From: RYN-230 sp963814645
GTDB taxonomy: Bacteria; Actinomycetota; Actinomycetes; Streptosporangiales; Streptosporangiaceae
Direction: 5' to 3'
DNA length: 64,000 nt
Assembly: GCA_963814645.1 (NCBI GenBank)
Contig: CAWFDX010000002.1
Location: forward strand, 423,666 to 487,665
The position numbers and the translations under genes are program-made. The stretch's first letter is position 1. Every line of letters begins with the position of its first letter. This document shows, piece after piece, positions 8,643-17,543 of the stretch. Below the pieces are notes generated by a model. It searched no databases, was not told the origin of the DNA, and worked only from the letters and a program-made list of their open reading frames with translations.

Positions 8643-9263
8643 CTAGCTGGGGGTGGCGCTACCGGCCACCGGGACACCGCTGCCGCCCGGGCCGCCCAGG
8701 CTGCCCGCGAAGAACGTCCGCGCCGACCCGAGCAGTTCGTCCAGCGGCGGCCACCACGGGCCATGCGGCAGCTCGCGCAGCGCCTGCCGGACCTGGCCCG
8801 CGGCTTGCCCGTCGTCGGCGGCAGTGAGCACGGCCGCCACCCGGCGCGGCCGGGCTGCCCGCAGCGGGCCAAGGTACAGATCCGGGCCGGTGCCCTCGGC
8901 GGTCGATGGGGTCAGCGACAGGTAATAGTCGGGCAGCTCGAAGCGGCCGGCCCGCCAGGCGGCCAGCGCCTCGGCCGCCGCCGCCTCGAAGCCCGCGGGT
9001 CCCGGCGTCCCAGCCGACAGATCCCACATGGCCCGCCACTGCGCGGCCACCGTGGCCAGCGGGTCCGCCGTGACCAGGATGAACGGCGCGGCCCGGTGGC
9101 CCGCCTCGGCCAGCGCCCGGGCGGCTGCGGTCAGCCGGTCGGTCTCCTCCTCCGGAGCTGGCGGCCGGACCAGGGCCACGTTCGAAGACTCAGCCAAGGC
9201 AGCCAGCAGTGCTTTCCGCACCTCACCCACCACCACGACCACCGTCGATGACTCGCGCCGCAC
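8643..9263 (-). CDS. Hypothetical protein
   Basis: The 206-residue product is not recognised. It opens with a hydrophobic beta-strand (STVVVVVGEVRKALLAAL) resembling the first strand of a Rossmann-like fold, has an alanine-rich helical middle (AEALAAWRAGRFELPDYYLSL) and ends in a Gly/Ser-rich tail. There are no membrane segments and no cysteines. The start is a GTG at 9263. It is 23 bp downstream of the phosphoesterase stop on the same strand, so it could be the last gene of the importer operon. Coding potential is supported by codon bias and an uninterrupted frame. Confidence 0.6.
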   Translation of the reverse strand: MRRESSTVVVVVGEVRKALLAALAESSNVALVRPPAPEEETDRLTAAARALAEAGHRAAPFILVTADPLATVAAQWRAMWDLSAGTPGPAGFEAAAAEALAAWRAGRFELPDYYLSLTPSTAEGTGPDLYLGPLRAARPRRVAAVLTAADDGQAAGQVRQALRELPHGPWWPPLDELLGSARTFFAGSLGGPGGSGVPVAGSATPS

Positions 9264-9286
9264 GGCCCGATGATAGGCGGACGGGC

Positions 9287-10963
9287 TCAGACGCCGGGCA
9301 GGCGGGAGAGCGGGAACGGAGGGGTGATCAGCAGCTGCACGTTCCGGTCGGTGACCGAGCCGCTGCGGCCGGGGTGCGGGCCGTCGAACGGGATGTTGAC
9401 GGCCAGCTCACGATGCAGCGCGGCCAGGTCGTCCCCGCTGAACTGGGCCGCGGCCGGCGGCACCGGGGCGAGCGGGGTCTGGTGATCCACCATGGTGCAG
9501 GTGATGGCGAGCTGCCCGGCCGCGTCAGCCAGCTCCACGATCCGGGTCTGGCACGGCCAGTCGATGACCGCGCACGTGGTCACCTCCCAGAACCCGCGGC
9601 TCGGGTCAGCCGGGTCGCGGCGCGCCCGGATCGCGTTGGTGTGCGTGTGCCCGTTCAGCCACAGCACCACGTTCGGGAACCGGTGCAGCAGGGCCATGAA
9701 CTCGGCTGCGGGCAGCAGCGGCTCGCCGCCCGGGCCCAGGTGCGCCACCCGGGTGTTGGTCAGCGTGTCCAGCCCATGGTGCGAGAACAGCACGACCAGC
9801 CGGTCCTCCGCGCCGGTGCGCACCTCGTGCCCGGCCGGGTCCTGGTAGACCGAATGCACCTCGGCCAGCCGGTCGGCCAGCCACCGGGCCTGCTGCCGGT
9901 CCAGGCAGCCGTCCGCTCCGCCGGCCAGGCAGTTGGTGTCCAGCGCGATGTACCGCACTGCCCGGGTGTCGTGCACGTAGTAAGCGGTGCCGGCCAGCCG
10001 GTTCTGCTCGGTGAACCCGTGCCCGGCGGGCTGGGCGTCCGGCCGGAAGTGGGCGGCCACGAAGTCCCGCCGGGTGATCGGCCGGCGGCCGCGGTCGGCC
10101 GGCACGGCCCGGGCCGGGCCGGCCATGAACGCCTCGGGACTGAAGGTGAACAGCTCCAGCGCCTTGTCGCTGTCGAAGCCGTCCGGCAGCCCGACCGGCT
10201 TCTCGCCGCCGATGAGCGCGGCAGCCAGGCCCGGGGTTTCCGCGCCGACGCCCTGGTTGAGCGCCTCGTGGTTGCCGTAGCAGGACAGCCACGGCAGGCG
10301 CAGCCCATCCGCCGGGAACTCGCGCAGCGCCCGGTCCAGCAGACCCGGCCAGTGCGGGAAACCGAACTCGCGGCGGAAGAAGTCCGGCCCGGCCGGGCCG
10401 TCGCCGTCCGGCTTCCAGACGATGTCGTCCGGCCAGTCCAGCGCCTGCACCCCGGCATAGCCAGGCGCGCCGGAATCGGGCCGGACCAGGCCGCCCTCGA
10501 ACAGCGCGAGGAACGTCTGCACCTCGTTCCACTGCGCGTTGTCGATGGCGTCCCCGGTGGTCACCGCGAGCTCCGGCGGCAGCCCGGTGGCCGGGCCGGA
10601 CAGCCGGTTGACCGTGCGCAGCATGGCGTCCACCGTGTGCGGGGTGAGCGCCTCCTGCGGCCGCTGCACCGGCACCACCCCGGCGTAGCGCGGGTCGGCG
10701 AAGTACCGGTTGAGGAACTCGAACCGGGTCGGTGACTGCACGTCGGCCAACTGCAGGTCGGTGATGTGCACCAGGCAGGCCAGCGGCCGGGCCGCGGCGA
10801 CCGGCCCAGCCGGCCCAGCCGCCCCGAAGTCATCCCGCACGACATGCGGCTCGCCCGCCGCGATCTCGATCGCCCGGTAGTCCGAGCTGGCCCCGCGGCG
10901 CAGGACGGCACCGGCCACCAGTCGGCGTTCGGTAGAAAGTGGCGGATGCTGCGCCGTGGTCAA
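9287..10963 (-). CDS. TIGR03767-family metallophosphoesterase
   Basis: The 558-residue calcineurin-like phosphoesterase shows the metal-binding blocks in order: HITDLQLAD (residue about 67), TTGDAIDNAQ, CYGNHEALNQG, LFSHHGLD and LNGHTHTN. The length and the arrangement match the actinobacterial TIGR03767 group. It hydrolyses an unknown phosphoester; no signal peptide is visible, unlike some relatives. The predicted TTG start overlaps the stop of the ABC ATPase gene (TTGA); a GTG 15 codons in is an alternative. Its place at the end of an importer operon suggests, by inference, that it processes the imported or a co-regulated phosphorus compound. Confidence 0.85.
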   Translation of the reverse strand: MTTAQHPPLSTERRLVAGAVLRRGASSDYRAIEIAAGEPHVVRDDFGAAGPAGPVAAARPLACLVHITDLQLADVQSPTRFEFLNRYFADPRYAGVVPVQRPQEALTPHTVDAMLRTVNRLSGPATGLPPELAVTTGDAIDNAQWNEVQTFLALFEGGLVRPDSGAPGYAGVQALDWPDDIVWKPDGDGPAGPDFFRREFGFPHWPGLLDRALREFPADGLRLPWLSCYGNHEALNQGVGAETPGLAAALIGGEKPVGLPDGFDSDKALELFTFSPEAFMAGPARAVPADRGRRPITRRDFVAAHFRPDAQPAGHGFTEQNRLAGTAYYVHDTRAVRYIALDTNCLAGGADGCLDRQQARWLADRLAEVHSVYQDPAGHEVRTGAEDRLVVLFSHHGLDTLTNTRVAHLGPGGEPLLPAAEFMALLHRFPNVVLWLNGHTHTNAIRARRDPADPSRGFWEVTTCAVIDWPCQTRIVELADAAGQLAITCTMVDHQTPLAPVPPAAAQFSGDDLAALHRELAVNIPFDGPHPGRSGSVTDRNVQLLITPPFPLSRLPGV

Positions 10964-12069
10964 GCTTCGCTCGCGGCGGGGGTGGCGGCGGAGACGAGGA
11001 CCGGATCGGGGCGGATGGAGAGCGTCACCCGGCTGCCCGCGGTCAGCTCGGCCGCGTCGGACGTGGGCAGCTGGGCCATGATCGTGGTGTCGCCCAGGTC
11101 CACGGTCACCCGGCTGGTCGCGCCGAGGAACGTGGTGGCGATCACGGTGCCGGTCAGCGGGCCCGCGTCGGCCGCGCCGCCAGACGCCAGGGTGACCGCC
11201 TCCGGGCGAACCAGCGCGGTCACCGGGCCCGGCGGCGTGGCCGTCTCGACCAGCGGCAGGTCCCGGCCGCGCACCGTCACGGTGCTGCCGCTGACCGTCC
11301 CCTCCAGCCGGTTGGTCAGCCCGACGAACTCGGCCACGAACGCGGTGGCCGGCCGGGAGTACACCTCGGTGGGCGGAGCCAGCTGCTCCAGCTGGCCGTC
11401 CCGCATGACGCCGACCCGGTCCGCGATGGCCAGCGCCTCCTCCTGGTCGTGCGTGACGAACAGGGTGGTGATGCCGACCTCGAGCTGGATCCGCCGGATC
11501 TGGTCCCGGAGCTGCGCGCGGACCTTGGCGTCCAGCGCGGACAGCGGCTCATCCAGCAGGAGCACCTGCGGCTCGATGGCCAGCGCGCGGGCCAGCGCGA
11601 CCCGCTGCTGCTGCCCGCCGGAAAGCTGGTGCGCGTACCGGCCGGCCTGCTCGGACAGCCCGACCAGGCCGAGCATGTCCAGGGCCCGCTTCTCCCGGTC
11701 GGCCTTGGGCAACCGGCGCAGCCGCAGCCCGAACGCCACGTTCTGCACCACGGTCATGTGCGGGAACAGCGAATAGGCCTGGAACACCATGCCCATGTCC
11801 CGCTTGCTGGCCGACAGCCGGGTGATGTCCTTGCCGCCCACGGTGATCGTGCCGGCGTCCGCGTCCTCCAGCCCGGCCAGCAGCCGCAGCGTGGTGGTCT
11901 TGCCGCAGCCGGACGGGCCGAGCAGCGCCACGAGTTCGCCGGGCCGGAGGGTCAGGTCCAGGCCGTCCAGGGCCACCACCGGGCCGTAACGCCGGGTCAG
12001 CCCGGCCAGCCGGACCTCGACGGCGGCCCTGGTGATGGCGCCCTCGGCGCTGGTCACAGGTGAGCTCAC
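10960..12069 (-). CDS. ABC transporter ATP-binding protein (PotA/FbpC type)
   Basis: The 369-residue ATPase drives the importer. Walker A GPSGCGKTTTLRLLAG, Q-loop VFQAYSLFPHMTV, signature LSGGQQQRVALARAL, Walker B VLLLDEPLSALD and H-loop FVTHDQEEAL are all intact. From about residue 270 a TOBE_2-type C-terminal domain follows, as in spermidine, iron and phosphonate importers. The start is GTG 12069 with GAGG about nine bases upstream; it lies 10 bp from the preceding permease stop. Confidence 0.93.
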   Translation of the reverse strand: MSSPVTSAEGAITRAAVEVRLAGLTRRYGPVVALDGLDLTLRPGELVALLGPSGCGKTTTLRLLAGLEDADAGTITVGGKDITRLSASKRDMGMVFQAYSLFPHMTVVQNVAFGLRLRRLPKADREKRALDMLGLVGLSEQAGRYAHQLSGGQQQRVALARALAIEPQVLLLDEPLSALDAKVRAQLRDQIRRIQLEVGITTLFVTHDQEEALAIADRVGVMRDGQLEQLAPPTEVYSRPATAFVAEFVGLTNRLEGTVSGSTVTVRGRDLPLVETATPPGPVTALVRPEAVTLASGGAADAGPLTGTVIATTFLGATSRVTVDLGDTTIMAQLPTSDAAELTAGSRVTLSIRPDPVLVSAATPAASEA

Positions 12070-12079
12070 GGGTTCAACC

Positions 12080-12928
12080 TCATCCCCGGCGCCGGCGGCG
12101 GCCGATGTAGGACACGATCAGCAACAGCAGGAAGGTAAACAGCAGCGCGGCCATGGACGTGGAGAACACCACGGTCGCGTTGGGCGTGTTGCGGCTGATG
12201 GAGTACAGCGTCGGCTGCAGGGTGCTGTAGAGCAGCAGGTAGGCGATCGTGTACTCGCCGAGCACCAGCGCCGAGGTCAGCAGCACCGCGTTCAGGATGG
12301 CCTGGCCCATGTTCGGCGCGATCACCCGGAACATCACGGTGAACCAGCGGGCGCCCAGGCTCCGCGCGGCCTCGGCCAGCGTGGTGGCGTCGATGGCATC
12401 CAGCCCGGAGGCCAGCGCCCGGTAGGCGTACGGCAGCGCGAGGATGACGTAGACCCAGAACAGCTGCAGCGCCGACAGCACGACGCGTTGCAGCAGGTTG
12501 TAGACCGGGCCGATGCCGACGACCAGGGAGATGGCCGGGATGGTGAGCGGCAGCAGGCAAAGGAACTCGAAGGTCCGGCTGAACCACTGCACCCGCAGCT
12601 TGATCCAGATCATCGTCGGCACCAGCAGCACCAGCATGACGGCGCTGGTGATCACCGCCAGCTCCAGCGTGAGCTCGACGGCGCTGGCCAGGCCGGGGTA
12701 GGACACGATGTCCTTCCACGCGGTCAGCGACCAGGTGCCGAGGGTCTTGCCCTCCAGGGAGTACCGGAGCAGGGCCAGTAGCGGCAGCGCGACGAACAGC
12801 CCGTACACGGTGAACACCAGGTAGCGGAAGATGTTCAGCCGCCACCGGCGGCGGCGCTGCATGCCCCGCGGTTGCTGGGTGGCCGCGCCGGCCAGTGGCG
12901 TCTCGCCGATCGAGGTCAGCGCAGCCAT
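12080..12928 (-). CDS. ABC transporter permease 2 (binding-protein-dependent)
   Basis: The 282-residue permease has six predicted helices. The EAA loop that docks onto the ATPase is seen as TLAEAARSLGARWFTVMFRV. The N-terminal cytosolic segment contains RRRRRWR. It resembles the PotC/PhnV half of importers with paired permeases. Its start ATG 12928 lies 13 bases inside the end of the first permease gene, preceded by GAGGG, indicating coupled translation. Confidence 0.92.
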   Translation of the reverse strand: MAALTSIGETPLAGAATQQPRGMQRRRRWRLNIFRYLVFTVYGLFVALPLLALLRYSLEGKTLGTWSLTAWKDIVSYPGLASAVELTLELAVITSAVMLVLLVPTMIWIKLRVQWFSRTFEFLCLLPLTIPAISLVVGIGPVYNLLQRVVLSALQLFWVYVILALPYAYRALASGLDAIDATTLAEAARSLGARWFTVMFRVIAPNMGQAILNAVLLTSALVLGEYTIAYLLLYSTLQPTLYSISRNTPNATVVFSTSMAALLFTFLLLLIVSYIGRRRRRG

Positions 12929-13782
12929 CGGGCCGCCCTCCGCTGCAGCAGCGCGTAGGCGGTCATGACGACCGCCACCATGACGATCATGCCAAACGCG
13001 AGCAAGTCCGCCGCGTTGACGTTAGCCAGGCCCACCTCGCTGGACAGCGCGGTGCTGATCTGCTGCGGCACCGTGTACGCGATCTGGTTCTCCCACGCCT
13101 GGATGGTGGCGAACGCGGACAGCGCGTTGGCGAACAGCAGCAGAAAGGCGCCGAAGAACGCCGGGGCGAGCAGTGGGCCGCCCACGTACCGCCAGTACTG
13201 CCAGGTGGACGAGCCCAGGCTCTCCGACGCCTCGCGCCACTGGAGCTTGAGCCCGTCGATGGCCGGCAGGAACACCAGCACCATGAGCGGGATCTGGAAG
13301 TAGGTGTAGATCAGCGCGATGGACCACGGGAAGTCGTAGTACCAACTGGCGTGCAGCAGCAGCCCAGCCGGGCCGATGAGGGCCTGGAAGGCGAAGGCCA
13401 GGGTGACCCCGCCGAACTGGGCCAGCACGCCCGAGCCAGCCAGCGCGAACCGGCGTATCACGCCGTCCGGCTTGCCGGAGGCCACCGCGTAGGCCACCAG
13501 CGCCCCGAACACCGCCCCGGCCACGGCGGACAGTATGCACAGCTTGAACGACCCGATGAAGTAGCCGCGGACCACCGGGCTCCACAGGGTGGACAGGCTG
13601 CCGAAATTCCAGCTTCCGCTGGGGTTCTTGAAGGCGTTGACGACCAGGATCGCGGTGGGCCAGAGCAGGAACACTCCCACGTAGCCCAGGAACGGGATGG
13701 TTCCCAGCCAGGCTGGGACGCGGAGCCGGCGCCCGGCCCTGGTGGGCCGGGCGCCGGTCGTGGTCGTCGCAGCGACGGACAC
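12916..13782 (-). CDS. ABC transporter permease 1 (binding-protein-dependent)
   Basis: The 288-residue inner-membrane permease is of the PotB/PhnU type. It has a basic N-terminus (RRLRVPAWL), a first helix LGYVGVFLLWPTAILV, a large external loop, and an EAA loop variant LQWREASESLGSSTWQYWRY. GTG 13782 follows a strong GGGGAGGACT ribosome site. It begins 12 bp after the binding-protein stop and overlaps permease 2 by 13 bp, so the two permeases are made together. Confidence 0.92.
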   Translation of the reverse strand: MSVAATTTTGARPTRAGRRLRVPAWLGTIPFLGYVGVFLLWPTAILVVNAFKNPSGSWNFGSLSTLWSPVVRGYFIGSFKLCILSAVAGAVFGALVAYAVASGKPDGVIRRFALAGSGVLAQFGGVTLAFAFQALIGPAGLLLHASWYYDFPWSIALIYTYFQIPLMVLVFLPAIDGLKLQWREASESLGSSTWQYWRYVGGPLLAPAFFGAFLLLFANALSAFATIQAWENQIAYTVPQQISTALSSEVGLANVNAADLLAFGMIVMVAVVMTAYALLQRRAARWLR

Positions 13783-13794
13783 AGTCCTCCCCTG

Positions 13795-14916
13795 CTAGCT
13801 GACGGCCTTGGCCCAGTTAGTCGCCAGGTAGTTGGCGGCGCTCGTGGCCTGGCCCTCGGTCAGGAACAGGGGCGTGCCGCTGACCGGGGGCAGCTTGGCC
13901 GCGGCCGACTTGTCGATGCTGCCGTTGGACGTCATCGCCGCCGCCTCGACCGGGCGGGCACCACCCTGCAGCCACAGGTTCTGCCCGCCATCCGCGGCCT
14001 GGGAGTAGAGGAACTCCTCCCACAGCCGGGCCGCCGCCGGGTGTGGCGCACCCTTGTTGATGGCCTGCGCGTAGTACCCGCCGAGCACGGCGTTGCCCGG
14101 GATGAACACCTTCCAGTTGGACACCCCGACGTAGCTGGGCAGGTTCAGGTAGTCCCAGTTGAAGACGACCGGGGTGGACCCGGACTTGATCGTCGCACCG
14201 GTCGCCGACACCGGGGAGAAGTTACCCTTCGCCTTGAGCTCGTGGAAGAAGTTGACACCCTTGGAGATGTCGCTAGCCGAGCCGCCCTCGGCCAGGTTCG
14301 CCATCATGACGCCGTTCAGGGCCGCGTTCGCCGCGGTGGGGTTCCCGTTCAGGGCGACCGCGTTCTTGAACTTCGGCTCCAGCAGCTGGCTCAGCGAGGT
14401 GATCGTGCCGAACTTGCTGGAGTAGCCGACCGCCATGTAGCCGCCGTAGTCGTTGTACCAGAGGCCACTGGAGTTCTTCTGTGCGGCCGGGATGGCTGAC
14501 CAGGTGCTCACCTTGTACGGCGCGAACAGGCTGGTATTAGCCAGCGCGACGGAAACGCCGACATCCACCACGTCAGGCGCGGCGGCGGTTCCGTTCTTCT
14601 GCTTGATGGTGTCCACTTCCTGCTGGCTGGTGCCGTCCGGCAGGGCGGAATTCACCTTGATGCCGTATTTGGTGCTGAAGGTCTTGATGATGTTGCCGTA
14701 ATTGGCCCAGGTGGGCGGCAGGGCGATGACGTTGAGCGTGCCCTCTTTCTTGGCCGCGGCGATCAGCTTGCTCATCCCGCCGCCGGCCGACACCGATGAG
14801 ACGGTGGACCAGTTGGTCCCGCCGCTGGAACCCGAGTTGGAACTAGACGAGCAGCCAGCCGCCAGCAATGCCAGTGCCGCGACCCCCACCAGGGTAAAGC
14901 GATAGGGAGATCTCAC
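13795..14916 (-). CDS. ABC transporter substrate-binding lipoprotein
   Basis: The 373-residue protein has a lipoprotein signal: basic start, hydrophobic core and lipobox LLAAGC, followed by a Ser/Gly-rich linker. The mature part is an extracellular solute-binding fold of the iron/aminoethylphosphonate/polyamine cluster (KKEGTLNVIALPPTWANYG, then a domain ending in GYYAQAINKGAPHPAAARLW). The ligand cannot be read from sequence. A terminal phosphoesterase makes a phosphorus compound plausible, but that is inference. The start is GTG 14916 with GGAGG five bases upstream. It is first in the importer operon. Confidence 0.88.
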   Translation of the reverse strand: MRSPYRFTLVGVAALALLAAGCSSSSNSGSSGGTNWSTVSSVSAGGGMSKLIAAAKKEGTLNVIALPPTWANYGNIIKTFSTKYGIKVNSALPDGTSQQEVDTIKQKNGTAAAPDVVDVGVSVALANTSLFAPYKVSTWSAIPAAQKNSSGLWYNDYGGYMAVGYSSKFGTITSLSQLLEPKFKNAVALNGNPTAANAALNGVMMANLAEGGSASDISKGVNFFHELKAKGNFSPVSATGATIKSGSTPVVFNWDYLNLPSYVGVSNWKVFIPGNAVLGGYYAQAINKGAPHPAAARLWEEFLYSQAADGGQNLWLQGGARPVEAAAMTSNGSIDKSAAAKLPPVSGTPLFLTEGQATSAANYLATNWAKAVS

Positions 14917-15160
14917 TCATTCCTCCGGTTCGTGCGTCCCCAATTGTGAGCGGGCCGCGGCACGGAAAGAGCCCGCGGCGCAGTAAGTCTTGAGGAGGTC
15001 GGCCGACCCCCCCGGAACGACGCTAGATAAAGCACCTTAAACGTTTAGTTTTCGCCGGTATGCTGACGTATCCGCAGCTTGAGTGTCAAGAGCCGTTACC
15101 GAGTTGACGCGCGCGGGCCAACTGCTGTTCACCAGCGTGTCTCGTGCGCCGGGCCGCGCT

Positions 15161-15212
15161 CCGTGATCAACCGATCACTGCTGCTAGGGCGACACCAATC
15201 GGTTGATCACGG
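15161..15212. repeat. Palindromic repeat element, copy 1 (REP-like)
   Basis: CCGTGATCAACCGAT (15161-15175) is perfectly complementary to ATCGGTTGATCACGG (15198-15212), with a 22-base spacer. The right arm plus part of the spacer, CGACACCAATCGGTTGATCA, matches copy 2 near 49.64 kb with one base difference. The right arm lies inside the last codons of the LacI gene. There is no T-tract on either strand, so it is not a classical terminator, although the hairpin could limit read-through into the importer operon. Confidence 0.8.
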
Positions 15213-16260
15213 AACCGGAGCCGGGTGGTTCCTCGGTGCGCGCGGGGCCGGCCGGGGATTGCAGGGACGCGCGGCTGATCAACTCGACCGGGGCGATGTA
15301 GTCGTCCGGCGCCGCCTCGCCGAGCAGCCGCCGCATCAGCGCCCGGCCCATTTCCTTCCGGTCCAGCCGGATGGTGGCCAGCGGCGGGTCGAGCAGTTCC
15401 GAGGTGGGCAGGTCGTCGTGGCCGACCACGGAAACGTCCAGGCCGACCCGCAGCCGCAGTTCACGCGCGGCCTTGTACAACGCGTGCGCGGTGTAGTCCG
15501 AGTTCGTGATGACCGCGGTCGGCGCGTCCGGAGCGGCCAGCAGCACCGCGGCGCCCCGCTGCACATCGGTGATGGTCAGCGGCGAGTAGACCACGGTGCC
15601 GCGCAGCCCGAGCGCCCGGCACAGCAGCCGGAACTGGCGCAGCCGGTCCGGGTCGGCCATCAGCCGCCGCGGGGCGGACAGGAACGCGACCGACGTGTGG
15701 CCGAGTTCGGCCAGCCGGCGCATGGGCAGTTCGACGGCGGCGCGGTTGTCCGGCCGGACCCGGCAGACCCCGGTGATCCGCGCGACGGACGCGTTCAGCG
15801 CGGCCACCGGCGCGCCCGGCCGCAGTTCCTGCCAGAGCCGGATCGACTCGCCGGTGCCGACCGGGGCGATGGCCAGCCCGGCCAGCCGCTGCCCGGCCAT
15901 CTCCTGAACGTGACCCCGTTCCCGGTCCAGTGAGTAGCGCGAGTCCAGCGCGAGCAGGGTGGCGCCGGCCGCGATGGCTACTTCCTCGGCCCCGCTGAGC
16001 ACGTCCAGGAAGAACGGGTTGGCGAAGTTGCGCACCACGAACCCGTACGTGGTGGTGCGGCCGCGGCGCAGCGCCTGTGCCTGCGCATTGGCCCGGTAGC
16101 CGAGTTCCTGCGCGGCGGCCAGGATGCGCCGCCGGGTGTCGTCGGCCACGCCGGGCTGGCCGTTGAGCGCGAAACTGGCCGAGGCGACCGAGACACCGGC
16201 CATCTTGGCCACATCACGGATGCCTACCGCGCGTGCTGATCCGTCCGGATGACTCGCCAT
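15184..16260 (-). CDS. LacI family transcriptional regulator
   Basis: The 358-residue protein has an N-terminal HTH (VGIRDVAKMAGVSVASASFA, then LNGQPGVADDTRRRI and ELGYRANAQAQALRRG) and a periplasmic-binding-like effector domain (ATTTYGFVV replaced here by RTTTYGFVVRNFANPFF; VSVVGHDDLPTSELLDPPLATIRLD near the end). I chose ATG 16260 because the HTH begins a few residues later; the open frame extends upstream but that part looks non-coding. Located upstream of the importer operon on the same strand with a 267-bp gap, it is the likely regulator of that operon. Its C-terminal codons overlap the palindromic repeat. Confidence 0.88.
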   Translation of the reverse strand: MASHPDGSARAVGIRDVAKMAGVSVASASFALNGQPGVADDTRRRILAAAQELGYRANAQAQALRRGRTTTYGFVVRNFANPFFLDVLSGAEEVAIAAGATLLALDSRYSLDRERGHVQEMAGQRLAGLAIAPVGTGESIRLWQELRPGAPVAALNASVARITGVCRVRPDNRAAVELPMRRLAELGHTSVAFLSAPRRLMADPDRLRQFRLLCRALGLRGTVVYSPLTITDVQRGAAVLLAAPDAPTAVITNSDYTAHALYKAARELRLRVGLDVSVVGHDDLPTSELLDPPLATIRLDRKEMGRALMRRLLGEAAPDDYIAPVELISRASLQSPAGPARTEEPPGSGSVINRLVSP

Positions 16261-16522
16261 GCTCTTCCCCGCAGCCCGTGCTGCGCCACGTGGCCGCCCC
16301 CAGTCTCCCAGCGCAGCGCGCGCCGGGCACGGAACGAACCGTCGATGCTCACCTTCTATGAGCAGTACCCGGTCTGGCAAGCCGGTGCGGTCATGATCTC
16401 TCCCCGCGGCCTCCATCGGCTCTCCATCCGGACTGTCGGTGGCCGGTGGCAGAGTGGGGCTCGTCCGTGGTTCGCCACGGCCCGGCCCAGGTGGGTAGGT
16501 TCGGGCTGAGGACGGGAGGAGC

Positions 16523-17503
16523 GTGAGTACCATCGCCACCACCGGCACTGTTACCTATGACCTGGAGATGCACCGGGGGGAGCTGACCGGGTACTGCTAC
16601 CGCATGCTGGGCTCCGCCCATGACGCGGATGACGCCGTGCAGGAGACCATGGTGCGGGCCTGGCAGGCGTTCGACCGGTTCGAGGGACGTTCCGCGGTGC
16701 GCTCCTGGCTGTACCGGATCGCTACCAACGTCTGCCTCGACATGCTGCGCAGCAGACAGCGCCGCGCGCTGCCGATGGACCTGTCCGCCCCGGTGCCCTC
16801 GTCCACGGCCCCGGTCGCGACCCTGCCGGAGGCGGCCTGGATCGAGCCGATCCCCGGCGACGCGGCCATGACCGCCCCGGACGCCGACCCGGCCGGCCAG
16901 GTGGTGCTGCACGACACCGTCCGGCTCGCGTTCATCGCCGCGCTGCAGCATCTGCCGCCGCGGCAGCGCGCTGTGCTGATTCTCCGCGAAGTGCTCTGCT
17001 GGCGGGCCGCCGAGGTGGCTGACCTGCTGGACACCACCGTGGTATCGGTGAACAGCGCGCTGCAGCGGGCCCGCAGCACGATCGCGGCCACCGGACCGGA
17101 CGCCGAGGAATCCGCCCCCGACCTGGCCGAGCAGCACCGGGAACTGCTCACCCGCTACGTGGACGCGTTCCAGCGTTACGACGTCGATGAGCTGGTCACG
17201 CTGCTGCACGACGACGCCAGCTTCTCCATGCCGCCGTTCGAGATGTGGCTGCGCGGCGCGGCTGAGATCCGCGGGTTCTGGACCGGCTACGGCAGTCCCT
17301 GCGCGGGGTCACGGCTGGTGCCAGTGGTGGCCAACGGTGGGCCGGCGTTCGGCCAGTACAAGCCAGCCGCCGGTGGCACCAGGTTCGAACCGTGGTGCAT
17401 CCAGGTCCCGGAGTTCCGCGACGGCCGGTTCACCCACCTGCACCACTTCCTGGACACCAGCCTGTTCGCCCGGTTCGGGCTGCCGCCCTACCTGGAGGCC
17501 TAG
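16523..17503 (+). CDS. ECF RNA polymerase sigma factor with C-terminal SnoaL-like domain (SigG type)
   Basis: The 326-residue protein has sigma region 2 (YCYRMLGSAHDADDAVQETM, RAWQAFDRFEGRSAVRSWLY) and region 4 (ALQHLPPRQRAVLILREVL, then WRAAEVADLLDTTVVSVNSA), followed from about residue 200 by a SnoaL/NTF2-like domain (LLTRYVDAFQRYDVDELVTL, FSMPPFEMW). This layout fits the SigG/ECF41-related groups, where the C-terminal domain modulates activity in place of a classical anti-sigma factor. GGGAGGAGC precedes GTG 16523. It is transcribed away from LacI; no anti-sigma gene is adjacent. Confidence 0.88.
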   Translation: MSTIATTGTVTYDLEMHRGELTGYCYRMLGSAHDADDAVQETMVRAWQAFDRFEGRSAVRSWLYRIATNVCLDMLRSRQRRALPMDLSAPVPSSTAPVATLPEAAWIEPIPGDAAMTAPDADPAGQVVLHDTVRLAFIAALQHLPPRQRAVLILREVLCWRAAEVADLLDTTVVSVNSALQRARSTIAATGPDAEESAPDLAEQHRELLTRYVDAFQRYDVDELVTLLHDDASFSMPPFEMWLRGAAEIRGFWTGYGSPCAGSRLVPVVANGGPAFGQYKPAAGGTRFEPWCIQVPEFRDGRFTHLHHFLDTSLFARFGLPPYLEA

Positions 17504-17517
17504 GCCGGTACACCGGC
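17504..17517. terminator. Short hairpin between convergent genes
   Basis: GCCGGT and ACCGGC form a perfect six-base-pair stem with a two-base loop immediately after the sigma-factor stop and before the convergent DksA-like gene end. There is no T-tract. It is a weak terminator candidate. Confidence 0.35.
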
Positions 17518-17543
17518 GGATGGGCGGACAGGCGGCCGCGGCG

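Noticed and set aside
9209..10735. 508-codon open frame on the plus strand
   Set aside because: It is antisense to the phosphoesterase, whose motifs are intact; its translation is Arg/Gly/Val-rich without family similarity, as expected for GC-rich antisense frames.
12895..14499. 534-codon plus-strand open frame
   Set aside because: Antisense to permease 1 and the substrate-binding protein, which have clear domains and ribosome sites.
15161..15212. Intrinsic terminator for LacI
   Set aside because: No T-tract and a 22-base loop; sequence shared with the copy at 49.6 kb points to a dispersed element.
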